A stretch of 64,000 nucleotides of DNA from UBA4810 sp002479215 (GTDB lineage: Bacteria; Desulfobacterota; Syntrophia; Syntrophales; Smithellaceae). Location: positions 101,053 to 165,052 of the forward strand of contig JBEKVB010000005.1 of NCBI GenBank assembly GCA_049514435.1, written 5' to 3'. Shown in pieces: positions 36,356 to 45,350 of the stretch. The position numbers were made by a program, and so were the translations under genes. Numbering within the stretch: the first letter of the stretch is position 1; every line of letters begins with the position of its first letter. A model generated the notes under the pieces. It saw nothing but the letters and a program-made list of their open reading frames with translations. It was not told the DNA's origin and searched no databases.

Positions 36356-38067
36356 TGGACGAATTATTGCAGAAATCTTTTATTGCCGGTGTAGAACGTG
36401 TCGCTGCCTGGGCGGATTTACTCGATTCGATCAATGTCTTTCCCGTTGCCGACGGTGACACAGGAAGAAATCTTTCCATCAGTCTTTTTCCCTTGCGCAA
36501 TGTTCATCCCGATAAATCAAAAATCATTCAGCAACTCCTTTTTTCGGCGCGGGGTAATTCCGGAAACATCGCTTCCAGATTTTTTTCGGCGTTTTACGCG
36601 GCCAAGTCCGTATCCGAACTTGCTGATTACGCAGCAGAAGGGCGTTTGCGGGCTTGGAAGGCGGTTAGCGATCCCTGCGCGGGCACCATGTTGACGTTGT
36701 TCGATGCTCTGGCTGAAGCTTTGCCTTCCACGGGAATGATTCTGAATCAAGAAACAATAGCGGTCATTATTAGCCATCTGGAAAAAGCTGTCCATGAAAC
36801 CAAAGAAATACTGCCGAAATTAAAAAAAGCCCAGGTGGTTGATGCCGGTGCATTGGGTATGTATATTTTCTTTGAAGGCTTTTTCTATTCTTTGGCGGGA
36901 ATGGAGGATAATCATCGGCCAGTGACGGAAGTATTCAAAAACAGTCTGCGCATTGCGACTTCCTTCCGGGAAGAAGCAGAATCTGGTTACTGCGTGGATT
37001 TTGTCCTCAAGTCGCCAGCCTTATCCAATGAAGAAGTGATCAGAATTACTCAAGCACATGACAATGCGGTGATAATTCCCGAGGGAGATCTTTATAAAAT
37101 TCATCTCCATACACAGGACAGGGAAAAAATGAAAGCTCAAATCGGCAAACTGGGCAGTATGCTGAATTGGGAAGAAGATAACCTGACTTTGCAAACCAGG
37201 GAATTCATGAATGCCAAAACAGGACAAATATTGCACATAATGACCGATGCCGCCGGCTCCGTGACACGCAAGGATGCTAAAAAATATGGTCTTACACTCT
37301 TGAATAGTTATCTTACAGTCGGCGAAAAATGTTTGCCGGAAACGTATTTTAATTCCGAAGAAGTTTATGCCGCAATGCGCCAAGGTGTAAAAGTATCCAC
37401 GTCACAGGCATCCTTTTATGAAAGGCATCAGATTTACGAAAGCGTATTGAACAGGTTTGAAAAGGTTTTATATTTGTGTGTCGGGTCTGTTTTTACCGGC
37501 AATTATAATGTAGTTATGGAATGGAAGAAGAAACATGATCCGCAAAACAGGATACTCGTCATTGATACGGGTGCCGCTTCGGGAAGATTAGGTGTCATTG
37601 CACTCGCGGCCTCTCGTTACTTAGCCGAAACAAACGATATGGAAAAAACCTTTGCCTTTGCACAAAAAGCGGTGCAAATCTGCGAGGAGTATGTGTTTCT
37701 TGATAAATTGCAATACCTGGCCGCAGGCGGAAGGCTATCTAAACCGAGCGCTTTTTTTGGCGATATGCTGCACATGAAGCCTGTTATTTCTCCTCAACCG
37801 GAAGGTGTGAAAAAAATCGGCGTGGTCAGAAACCAGGAAGAACAGTTAAAATTGGCTGAAGAACGTCTTGCTGTTTCGTTACGAAATGATTCTCCTGCTC
37901 TTATTATGTTGGAATACTCCGATAATTATGATTGGGTAAATGAAACTGTTAAAAAAATGGTGGAGGAACGCTATCCGCAAACGGAGGTTATTTTGCAGCC
38001 GTTATCGCTGACATCAGGCGCGCATATGGGGCCGGGGACGTGGGGCGTGGCTTTCCTGCCGGAGTAA
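36355..38067 (+). CDS. fused fatty-acid kinase: FakA-like kinase domain plus DegV/FakB-like lipid-binding domain
   Basis: The start at 36355 (TAATG overlap with the thioesterase stop) gives 570 residues. Residues 1-200 form a DhaL/DAK2 kinase (INVFPVADGDTGRNL, Asp ligands for Mg-ATP; SARGNSGNIASRF). About 205-290 matches the FakA middle region (IHLHTQDRE). From about 292 on it is a DegV/EDD domain (ILHIMTDAAGSV, STSQASFYE, FLDKLQYLAAGGRLSKPSAF). In Firmicutes FakA and FakB are separate proteins: FakB holds a fatty acid while FakA phosphorylates it to acyl-phosphate. Here both are in one chain, inside a lipid-making cluster. A role in activating a cluster intermediate is inferred. Confidence 0.82.
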   Translation: MDELLQKSFIAGVERVAAWADLLDSINVFPVADGDTGRNLSISLFPLRNVHPDKSKIIQQLLFSARGNSGNIASRFFSAFYAAKSVSELADYAAEGRLRAWKAVSDPCAGTMLTLFDALAEALPSTGMILNQETIAVIISHLEKAVHETKEILPKLKKAQVVDAGALGMYIFFEGFFYSLAGMEDNHRPVTEVFKNSLRIATSFREEAESGYCVDFVLKSPALSNEEVIRITQAHDNAVIIPEGDLYKIHLHTQDREKMKAQIGKLGSMLNWEEDNLTLQTREFMNAKTGQILHIMTDAAGSVTRKDAKKYGLTLLNSYLTVGEKCLPETYFNSEEVYAAMRQGVKVSTSQASFYERHQIYESVLNRFEKVLYLCVGSVFTGNYNVVMEWKKKHDPQNRILVIDTGAASGRLGVIALAASRYLAETNDMEKTFAFAQKAVQICEEYVFLDKLQYLAAGGRLSKPSAFFGDMLHMKPVISPQPEGVKKIGVVRNQEEQLKLAEERLAVSLRNDSPALIMLEYSDNYDWVNETVKKMVEERYPQTEVILQPLSLTSGAHMGPGTWGVAFLPE

Positions 38068-38193
38068 CGACTCCGTAAAGAGGCCATCTGCTGTGTTGCG
38101 CTTCATCCCTCGTCATTGCGGCGTATGTCAAAAATACGCCTCATTCCTTGTGACTCGCGCGCCTTGCATCTGGCGCTCTTTACGGAGTCGTTA
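38065..38193. repeat. fold-back repeat with perfect 18-bp inverted ends
   Basis: TAACGACTCCGTAAAGAG (38065-38082) is the exact reverse complement of 38176-38193. Inside is a second palindrome, GGCGTAT...ATACGCC. The left arm includes the stop codon of the fused kinase gene. It resembles MITE-like fold-back elements. No coding capacity. Confidence 0.8.
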
Positions 38194-38304
38194 AAGTACA
38201 ATATGGTTTAACAATTTTACTTTTTGTGCTATTTGTAAGTTATTAAGAAAATACAAAAAGCAACGGTCTGTGTTTTTCCGATTTATACAGACTGTATAAT
38301 AATT

Positions 38305-38933
38305 GTTAGTTTTAGGGATAGAACATGGACAAAGCAATTATAGTCAGTTCGATTTCGGTCGCCGTAAGTTTTTTTGCGCTCGGGTGGAATTTCTATCGTG
38401 ACGTTGTTCTTAAGTCTCGCGCGGCAGGTAGTATATCAATATCCAATGTTCACCATGGCGAACAAATACATGGACCATTCATAACTATTACGCTCGTAAA
38501 TTTAGGTCCTGGCAAGTTACATCTCGAGTCCATTTACATTGCAAAACTCTCTTGGTGGAGATTCCTTGGTAGACGTATCTCAAAGGTATTCAAATCTGAG
38601 TCTCAATATGCGCACGTGATGTGGGATCATACGAATCCATATTCATCCAAATTGCCAATTATCTTGGACGTCGGAGAGAATGCCTCATTTCTATTGAACT
38701 CCGATCAAGAGTCATTCTTAAGCGTTAATCCGACGCATGTAGGAGTGACTGATTCATTTGGTAGGTTTCACTGGGTTAGTTCAAGAAGTCTTCAAGCCAC
38801 AAAAAGCGAATACTTCCAGAAGCATTCCGAAAAACCTTGGGGTAGTGAAAGTGAAATAAGCTAACAAAGCCGTTATCTCGGGCACATTTGTCGTTCGCTT
38901 TGCTCACAACAAATGCGCTGGTTACAGCTTTTG
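38305..38933 (+). mobile_element. putative integron-type gene cassette 1
   Basis: The segment runs from GTTAG at 38305 to the end of an attC-like site at about 38933-38939 and carries one gene whose stop codon lies inside that site. It interrupts an otherwise compact biosynthetic cluster. No integrase gene is in the window. The 3' core reads GTCAG rather than GTTAG, so the site is degenerate. Confidence 0.5.
38325..38864 (+). CDS. hypothetical membrane-anchored protein (cassette gene)
   Basis: It encodes 179 residues. One N-terminal transmembrane helix (about 5-24, IIVSSISVAVSFFALGWNF) is followed by a soluble, beta-rich domain (ITITLVNLGPGKLHLESIYI) that looks like an immunoglobulin-like fold. 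No family is recognised. Its stop codon is part of the attC-like AGCTAAC, typical of integron cassettes. It is unlikely to belong to the surrounding biosynthetic pathway. Confidence 0.65.
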   Translation: MDKAIIVSSISVAVSFFALGWNFYRDVVLKSRAAGSISISNVHHGEQIHGPFITITLVNLGPGKLHLESIYIAKLSWWRFLGRRISKVFKSESQYAHVMWDHTNPYSSKLPIILDVGENASFLLNSDQESFLSVNPTHVGVTDSFGRFHWVSSRSLQATKSEYFQKHSEKPWGSESEIS

Positions 38934-38939
38934 TCAGAT
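38859..38939 (+). other. attC-like recombination site 1
   Basis: AGCTAACAAAGCCGTTA at the left mirrors GGTTACAGCTTTTGTCAG at the right; between them CATTTGT and ACAAATG pair perfectly. The imperfect palindrome of about 80 bases with outer AAC / GTC cores has the shape of an integron attC site. Confidence 0.5.
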
Positions 38940-38965
38940 ACGAAGGATATCAGTCATAGGTTAAT

Positions 38966-39679
38966 ATGAGTATCAAAAACAAAAATAATCGTTTTGCTTT
39001 TGTCATTCCCGTTTACAATCATGCCGCAACTGTGGCGCAGGTTGTCAAGGATGCACAAGCCTTGCAGTTTCCCGTATTTGTCGTTGACGATGGCTCGACC
39101 GATACCACTTATGAACAGATTAAAGAAATAGCCGGCATTCAAATCCTGCGGCATCAGCGGAATCAGGGAAAGGGCGCGGCCATTATGACCGGTTTTGCCG
39201 CCGCTGTAACTGTGGCTGATTGGGCGATTACGATAGATGCCGATGGCCAGCATTATCCGGAAGATGCTTTAAAACTCATAGCTGCGATTCCTGAGGGAAT
39301 GCGACCGATTATCGTGGGAGCAAGAGAAGGCATGATAGGCGAGCATGTTCCTTGGACCAGCCGCTTCGGCCGGAAGTTTTCTAATTTTTGGGTATGGCTT
39401 TCCGGCGGTCCCGCTCTTTTAGATTCCCAGAGCGGTATGCGCATTTATCCCCTGCCTCAGGCTCTTTACCTGGGCACGAAGGCGCGGCGTTTTCAATTTG
39501 AGGTGGAAATATTGGTGCGGGCCAAAAGAAATGGTGTGCCGGTGATAGAAGTTCCGGTGCGCGTAAACTATAATCCCGCCGGCCTACGTATTTCTCATTT
39601 TCGTCCTTTTGTTGATTTTTTGCGCAACTCCTCAACTTTTACCCGTTTAATTTTTGGCCGAATATTTTCGTTACGATAA
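38966..39679 (+). CDS. family 2 glycosyltransferase (dolichol-phosphate mannosyltransferase-like)
   Basis: It encodes 237 residues with a GT-A fold: FVIPVYNHAATV, VVDDGSTDTT and the metal-binding DADGQHYPED (about 92-101). Polyprenyl-phosphate-type GT2 enzymes lie closest. There is no membrane helix. A GT2 enzyme is a regular member of aryl-polyene clusters, where it is thought to modify the lipid anchor. The start lies shortly after the attC-like site, so cassette insertion separated it from the upstream genes. Confidence 0.88.
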   Translation: MSIKNKNNRFAFVIPVYNHAATVAQVVKDAQALQFPVFVVDDGSTDTTYEQIKEIAGIQILRHQRNQGKGAAIMTGFAAAVTVADWAITIDADGQHYPEDALKLIAAIPEGMRPIIVGAREGMIGEHVPWTSRFGRKFSNFWVWLSGGPALLDSQSGMRIYPLPQALYLGTKARRFQFEVEILVRAKRNGVPVIEVPVRVNYNPAGLRISHFRPFVDFLRNSSTFTRLIFGRIFSLR

Positions 39680-39836
39680 CTGAATTTATTGCATATTGAT
39701 TCCAGTCATTTCGATACACTCATATTGATAGCATTTTACATTTTCCTTTAAGGCTTTTTATCTTGCCACTGCCGGTGAAATATGATTTATAAAATAAATT
39801 TTAAATACCGATAAATGAATAATTATATAGGCATTC

Positions 39837-42800
39837 ATGTCCTTACGTAAATACCAAATAAAATGGCCGATAGTTTTTATCGTTGCGCTGATTGTAGCAT
39901 TACTATTTTTCTGGGAGTCCCAGCATTTAAAAATCGAAACGGATATTTTGGAATCAATGCCGCACAATGATCCGGTGCTGTCCGATGCGCGTCAGATCAT
40001 CAGGCATTTACCGATTCAGGATAAGTTATTTATTGATTTGGGGCAAGAATCTCCCGACAGGGATCGTCTGGTTAAAACTGTATCAATAGTTACAGATAAA
40101 CTCATCAAAAGCGATCTTTTCACCAAAGTTGGTATGAGTGACGAGGCGAGAAATTTTCCCGAGCTTATGGCGCATGTAACAGATAGTTTGCCCGTTCTTT
40201 TTAGCACGGAACAATTAGAAAAAGAGATAAAACCGCTCTTGGAACCTGCGAGAATTAAAGAGGCTCTTGCCCAAAACCGGAAAAGTTTGGAGCAACTGGA
40301 GGGAATCGGCCGCAGTGAAATGATGGCCAAAGATCCAATGGGATTTTCCGGCATAATCCTGCGACCGTTATTCGCTTTGCTTCCTTCCCATAAGGCTCAA
40401 TTTTACCAGGGTCAACTGATTTCCGAAGATGGTAAGCACGCGCTCATTATAGCTAAGATTACCGGATCAGGAACGGATACATCGATCTCCGCTAAAATTG
40501 ATAAGTTATTGAAAGATATCGAGCGAGATTTGAAGTCCAATCAATCTTTGGCCAAAGATAAATATACGCTGACTTCGGTCGGGGCATATCGAGCGGCATT
40601 GGATAATGAGACCACCGCCAAACGCGATACGCGAATTGCTATTATCTTAACAACATTGGGCATAGCCCTGTTGCTGCTTTTCGCTTTTCCCCGTCCGCTC
40701 ATTGGTCTTCTAGCGTTGTTGCCTTCGGTGGTGGGATCAATCACTGCCTTGTTCGTATGTTCTTTTTTCTTTAAATCCATGTCGATGCTGGCTATCGGCT
40801 TTGGTGGGGCGATAATGGGTTTTACGGTTGATCTGGGCATTACCTATTTGCTTTTTTTGGATCAGACGAAAGAAACATATGGCCGGCAGGTGGCACGGGA
40901 GGTCTGGTTAGCCGAGCTTTTGGCGGTGCTCACGACTGTTGGTTCTTTTCTTCTGCTGCTTATCAGTGATTTTAAAATTCTCGCTGAAATTGGAGTCTTC
41001 TCCGCTCTGGGAGTCACTTTTGCGTTTCTTTTTGTCCTCATTATTTTCCCGAAAATATTTCCATCTATGCCGCCGGCAAACCGTCAAAGTAACCCCTTGC
41101 TTATGCATGCCCTGCAAAAGATTGCAGCTCCGGCCAAATGGAAATTGATGGTGATGATTGTTTTCGGGGCGGTGATGCTGCTTTTTGCACATCCGGAATT
41201 TGATGCCAATATTAATGCCATGAATTCCGTGAGTAGAGAAACAATTGATGCCGAAAAGACATTACAGAATACTTGGGGTGATTTTTCCGGTAAATGTTAT
41301 ATATTTCTGCAGGCGCCAAGCATTGCGCAGTTGCAACAAAAGAACGATCAGTTGATGCCGATATTGGCAGCCGATATTCAGAAGGAAAAACTGTCCTCCG
41401 TTTTTCTTCCATCTTTATTGTTTCCATCACCGGCAATGAGCCAAAAAAATGTGGAAGCCTGGCACAGCTTTTGGGGCAAGGAACGTCTGGCCAAACTAAA
41501 GCGGGATGTGGCTGTGGCGGCCAGGGAAAATGGTTTTGCGTCTTCTGCTTTCGAGCCTTTTTGGAAAATAATCAATAATAAAGATGTACACTCCGGAGAA
41601 ATACCGGAAAAATATTTTGAATTTTTTGGAATTACCAGGGGCCCGGCGGAATATACGCAGCTGAGCTTGACTGCGACCGGTAAAAACTACGATGCCGAAG
41701 ATTTAGCTTCCCGTCTTACCAATCAGGGGCTCGCTAAAATATTTGATGTTGGTTTATTTAACGATAGACTGGGGAACTTTTTGAAAAGCATTTTCATCCA
41801 GATTGCATTGATTACAGGGATAGGCATTGTGCTCATTGTCTTTGTGTTTTATTTCGACTGGCTCCTATCACTGGCGGTGCTGGCTCCGATTACTTTTGCC
41901 CTGGTAGCCACGCTGGGAACTCTCAAGATTATCGGCCATCCGCTGGACATTCCCAGCATCATGCTTTGGATTGTCATTATGGGCATGGGGATTAATTATT
42001 CTATTTATTATGCCTGTTTCTACCAGCGCTACCGTGATGAAAACCATCCCGCTATGGACATTGTCAAGCTGGCAATGTTTCTGGCATCTTTTACCACGCT
42101 TATTGGTTTCGGCGTATTAGCGATCGCCGAGCACAATCTTTTGCGTAGTATCGGCCTCACCTCTCTTTTAGGCATCGGCTACTCCATCATCGGAGCCTAT
42201 CTTATTTTGCCGACATTAGTGAAGAAGATATATGCGCCGTTTAATTTTCCTTCCGGGCCATTGGAAATAGGCTCAAAAGAACATTGGAAGCGTGCTCTAT
42301 TGCGTTACCGCCATCTGGAAGCGTATCCGCGGCTTTTCGCCCGTTTTAAAATCATAATTGATCCGATGTTTAAAGAGTTGGATAAATATGTGCAAAACCC
42401 CCGCCGGATTATTGATATCGGGTGCGGTTACGGGATTCCTGCCGTCTGGCTTCTGGAAATTTATCCTTCCGCTCAAGTATATGGTTTGGAGCCGGACGAA
42501 ATACGCGTGCTCATTGCTTCTCAGGCTATAGGAACTCGCGGCAGTGTGGAAATAGGACGGGCTCCCGCTTTGCCTGCTGTCGAAGGCTTTGTTGACTATG
42601 TAATAATGTTGGACATGTTGCATTTAATATCCAATGAAGAACTGCAACTTGTTTTGCAGCGTATTTACGGTAAACTGGAGGTGGGTGGAGCTTTGCTGAT
42701 AAGAGCGACAGTGCCATCGAACAAAAAAGTTCCCTGGAAGCGATGGATAGAAACTGCTCGCTTAAAGTTGACTCACACACCAGAACGTTTCCGTAGTGAA

Positions 42801-42908
42801 AAAGAATTAGTAGCTTTTATGGGGAAAACCGGTTTTGTTGTCAGTGTTCATGCTTCTGACACGTCAGGAATCGAGGAAAGATGGTTTGTCGGCAATAAGA
42901 CCTCTTGA
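39837..42908 (+). CDS. MMPL/RND-family exporter fused to a C-terminal SAM methyltransferase
   Basis: It encodes 1023 residues. Residues 1-800 form an RND/MMPL permease with two repeats, each having a large periplasmic loop and about six helices (for example 258-400 and 645-790; motif GFGGAIMGFTVDLGITYLLFL in the first half, MGMGINYSIYYACF in the second). From about 815 a class I methyltransferase follows: IIDIGCGYGIPAVWLLE (SAM-binding glycine motif near 857-862), then MLDMLHLIS and GGALLIRAT. The exporter would carry a lipid product across the inner membrane; the methylase would act on the cytoplasmic side. The next gene overlaps by 4 bases. Confidence 0.88.
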   Translation: MSLRKYQIKWPIVFIVALIVALLFFWESQHLKIETDILESMPHNDPVLSDARQIIRHLPIQDKLFIDLGQESPDRDRLVKTVSIVTDKLIKSDLFTKVGMSDEARNFPELMAHVTDSLPVLFSTEQLEKEIKPLLEPARIKEALAQNRKSLEQLEGIGRSEMMAKDPMGFSGIILRPLFALLPSHKAQFYQGQLISEDGKHALIIAKITGSGTDTSISAKIDKLLKDIERDLKSNQSLAKDKYTLTSVGAYRAALDNETTAKRDTRIAIILTTLGIALLLLFAFPRPLIGLLALLPSVVGSITALFVCSFFFKSMSMLAIGFGGAIMGFTVDLGITYLLFLDQTKETYGRQVAREVWLAELLAVLTTVGSFLLLLISDFKILAEIGVFSALGVTFAFLFVLIIFPKIFPSMPPANRQSNPLLMHALQKIAAPAKWKLMVMIVFGAVMLLFAHPEFDANINAMNSVSRETIDAEKTLQNTWGDFSGKCYIFLQAPSIAQLQQKNDQLMPILAADIQKEKLSSVFLPSLLFPSPAMSQKNVEAWHSFWGKERLAKLKRDVAVAARENGFASSAFEPFWKIINNKDVHSGEIPEKYFEFFGITRGPAEYTQLSLTATGKNYDAEDLASRLTNQGLAKIFDVGLFNDRLGNFLKSIFIQIALITGIGIVLIVFVFYFDWLLSLAVLAPITFALVATLGTLKIIGHPLDIPSIMLWIVIMGMGINYSIYYACFYQRYRDENHPAMDIVKLAMFLASFTTLIGFGVLAIAEHNLLRSIGLTSLLGIGYSIIGAYLILPTLVKKIYAPFNFPSGPLEIGSKEHWKRALLRYRHLEAYPRLFARFKIIIDPMFKELDKYVQNPRRIIDIGCGYGIPAVWLLEIYPSAQVYGLEPDEIRVLIASQAIGTRGSVEIGRAPALPAVEGFVDYVIMLDMLHLISNEELQLVLQRIYGKLEVGGALLIRATVPSNKKVPWKRWIETARLKLTHTPERFRSEKELVAFMGKTGFVVSVHASDTSGIEERWFVGNKTS

Positions 42909-43819
42909 ATAATGACTTTAGATTACATTTTATGAAAATATTATCTTACCGCATAGCAATTTATTTTTCCCGGCTTTGGGGGGCGTGGTTTTTCCACACT
43001 TTTTCCTGGTTTATTGCCACCGGTTATTTTTTCCTTTTTCCGGTACGCGTTGCGTACAGCCTGAAATTTTACCGCGCGTTGTTCCCCGCACGAGGTTTTC
43101 CCTATCATTTATATTGTGTGTGGAAGCAGTATCATAATTTTACCGATGTCTATCTCCACCGGTTTATCACGCGGGCGCAAGAAGAAGCTGAATTTACCAA
43201 AGAAGGCTGGGAATATCTGGACGAAGCGGTAGAAAAAAAGACCGGTGCGATTGTGGTAATGTCGCATATCGGCAACTGGGAACTGGCGGCGCAAATGTTA
43301 AACCGCAAAGGGTTACCCATCATGTTGTATCTGGGGGCAAAGCACAAAGAGCAACTGGAGCGCATGCAAAAGGAATTTCTGGCCAAAAGCGGAATTAAAA
43401 TAGTGGCGACATCAGATAAAGAAAGCTCTCCCTTTGCTCTTCTGGAAGGAATCAGTTTTTTACGGGAAGGAGGAATTGTTTCCATGACGGGAGACCGTTT
43501 GTGGGGAAGCCAGAGTTTCGCTATGGTTGACTTTTTGGGGTATGAGGTAAAACTGCCCGACACACCTCATTTGTTTGCTTTAATGTCGGGCGCACCGCTG
43601 ATGACCTTTTTTGTTCATCAGAAGGCGTCTGGCAAATATCATATCACCGTATCTCGAGGGCGGCAGGTTGTAGCTGCAACACGTGCCGATCGTCAGAAAG
43701 CAGTATTGGCCTCGGCACAAACCTATGCCAATGAACTGATGCAAATGGCCTATAAGCATCCGTTCGAATGGCATCATTTCGAGCCCTTTCTTGGCGAAAA
43801 AATTGGCAGAGTTTCATAA
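42905..43819 (+). CDS. LpxL/HtrB-type lysophospholipid/lipid A acyltransferase
   Basis: It encodes 304 residues with an N-terminal membrane helix region (about 27-50). The acyltransferase motif is HIGNWELA (H-x4-E, about 117-124), with GDRLWGSQ further on, as in the lauroyl acyltransferase family. The TTG at 42905 overlaps the previous stop by 4 bases; an ATG at 42932 is an alternative start. It probably transfers a finished acyl chain onto a lipid acceptor at the inner membrane. Such enzymes occur in aryl-polyene clusters. Confidence 0.85.
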   Translation: MNNDFRLHFMKILSYRIAIYFSRLWGAWFFHTFSWFIATGYFFLFPVRVAYSLKFYRALFPARGFPYHLYCVWKQYHNFTDVYLHRFITRAQEEAEFTKEGWEYLDEAVEKKTGAIVVMSHIGNWELAAQMLNRKGLPIMLYLGAKHKEQLERMQKEFLAKSGIKIVATSDKESSPFALLEGISFLREGGIVSMTGDRLWGSQSFAMVDFLGYEVKLPDTPHLFALMSGAPLMTFFVHQKASGKYHITVSRGRQVVAATRADRQKAVLASAQTYANELMQMAYKHPFEWHHFEPFLGEKIGRVS

Positions 43820-43891
43820 AGATAGAATTTGCTTTTCGCCCGGTTGAATTTAGTATAAGAAGGTCTCTCAATCCGCTGACAGGAGCCGATA

Positions 43892-44290
43892 ATGAAAGTG
43901 AATGAAGTTCCGCAGGAGATTACCTATTATGAAGGTTACAAGCGCGCCTGTTATGCTCTTAACGAGGATGGAAAGTATGTCATTGTTACCAGTTCCGGCT
44001 GGAGTGCTGAAGAAATCGTCAATGGCCTGGCTGTTGCCGAGTTGGAGGCAAAACTGGAAGGTGTAAGGCAGGAAGTTATACGGGGAGAAAAAAGTCCGCT
44101 TTTATATCATATGGAGCGGCGGCAGATGACACCGGAGATTTTGGCCAAAACAGCAGACATTGCCTGCTTTCGGGTAAAACGGCATTTCCGACCCGCTGTC
44201 TTTGCCAAACTTAAATCGTCAGTTCTGGATCGCTATGCAAAAGCGCTGGCGGTTACCGGACAGGAATTGATAAGCGTGCCGAAAAAATAA
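43892..44290 (+). CDS. conserved-looking 132-residue protein, unknown function
   Basis: A soluble, mostly helical protein beginning MKVNEVPQEITYYEG, with a Shine-Dalgarno-like CAGGAG before the start. It has Cys20 and Cys56-region aromatic residues but no known motif. It lies between the acyltransferase and the BtrH-like gene, 25 bases from the latter, and so probably serves the same pathway. Confidence 0.65.
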   Translation: MKVNEVPQEITYYEGYKRACYALNEDGKYVIVTSSGWSAEEIVNGLAVAELEAKLEGVRQEVIRGEKSPLLYHMERRQMTPEILAKTADIACFRVKRHFRPAVFAKLKSSVLDRYAKALAVTGQELISVPKK

Positions 44291-44315
44291 GTTGAAGAAA
44301 GAGAATTATCATTAA

Positions 44316-45350
44316 ATGAGCGCAGAAACAACGTCCAGCGGCAAACCTTTTGTTCATTACCACTCTGCCCATTGCGAAAGCGGCGTTACTTTGGCTTTGT
44401 TCCGTGATAAAGGAGTGGAAATAAGCGAAGCCATGATTTTCGGTATCGGCAGCGGCATTTTTTTCGGCCATCTGCCGTTTGTAAAGTGGGTTGGATTACC
44501 GATCAGCACTTTCCGCTCTCAACCCGGCGCGGTTTTCCGTAAAGCCGGGAAACGTCTGGGGGCAGAATTTATTACCAGACGATTCCGCAATCCGCAAAAA
44601 GGGATGGATGAGTTGCGTCGCGTGCTGAAAACCGGCCAAATTGTGGGATTGACGACAAACATCTACTGGCTTTCCTATTTCCCTAATCGCTTCCGTTTTC
44701 AATTCAACGGTCATAATATTATTGTTTTGTGCGAGATTGAGAACGGTTTCCGCGTCAGTGATCCGGTACTGGATCATCCGGTGGATTGTCTGACTGAAGA
44801 TCTGGAACGGGCGCGTTTCGCGCATGGTCCCCTGGAGCCGCACGGGTTCATGTATTATCCTCAGAGTGTTTCACAAAATCCCGATATCCGTCTTGCTTGC
44901 ATTAAGGGTATGAGGGATACCTGCAATATGATGCTGCGGATTCCCCTGCCGATTTTCGGTATAAGGGGAATACGTTCCCTGGCCAAAAGAATCATTAGAA
45001 TGCCTGATAAGATCGGTTTTCATGAAGCCTGCCGGCATTTGGCCAATGTTGTCCGCATGCAGGAAGAAGTGGGAACCGGAGGCGCGGGATTTCGTTTTAT
45101 GTATGCCGCATTTCTCCAGGAGGCGGCCGATCTTTTTGGCTCGGATGAGCTTGCCCAATTATCACAGGAAATGACGGCCATCGGCGATATCTGGCGGGAA
45201 TTTGCCGTAGTATCCGCGCGGATCATTAAACAAAGAGGTCAGTCCGAAGATAACTTTGGCAAGGCGGGCGGATTGATGCTTATCTGCGCGGGACGGGAAG
45301 AAGAGTTTTTTAAAACTCTTAATACTGTTGTCAGGAATCTCAAGGCATGA
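44316..45350 (+). CDS. BtrH-like acyltransferase (BtrH N-terminal domain)
   Basis: It encodes 344 residues. The N-terminus has HYHSAHCESGVTLAL with Cys20, and later GHNIIVLCEIENGFRVSDP (about 130-150) supplies His and Asp, as in the papain-like BtrH family. BtrH itself moves an acyl group from an ACP to an aminoglycoside. Inferred role: transfer of an acyl chain from the cluster's ACP to an unknown acceptor. Overlaps the ABC ATPase gene by 4 bases, which ties it to export. Confidence 0.78.
   Translation: MSAETTSSGKPFVHYHSAHCESGVTLALFRDKGVEISEAMIFGIGSGIFFGHLPFVKWVGLPISTFRSQPGAVFRKAGKRLGAEFITRRFRNPQKGMDELRRVLKTGQIVGLTTNIYWLSYFPNRFRFQFNGHNIIVLCEIENGFRVSDPVLDHPVDCLTEDLERARFAHGPLEPHGFMYYPQSVSQNPDIRLACIKGMRDTCNMMLRIPLPIFGIRGIRSLAKRIIRMPDKIGFHEACRHLANVVRMQEEVGTGGAGFRFMYAAFLQEAADLFGSDELAQLSQEMTAIGDIWREFAVVSARIIKQRGQSEDNFGKAGGLMLICAGREEEFFKTLNTVVRNLKA

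Noticed and set aside
38325..38864. Membership of the 179-residue protein in the biosynthetic pathway
   Set aside because: It is bounded by a fold-back repeat and an attC-like site and shows no enzyme or carrier features.
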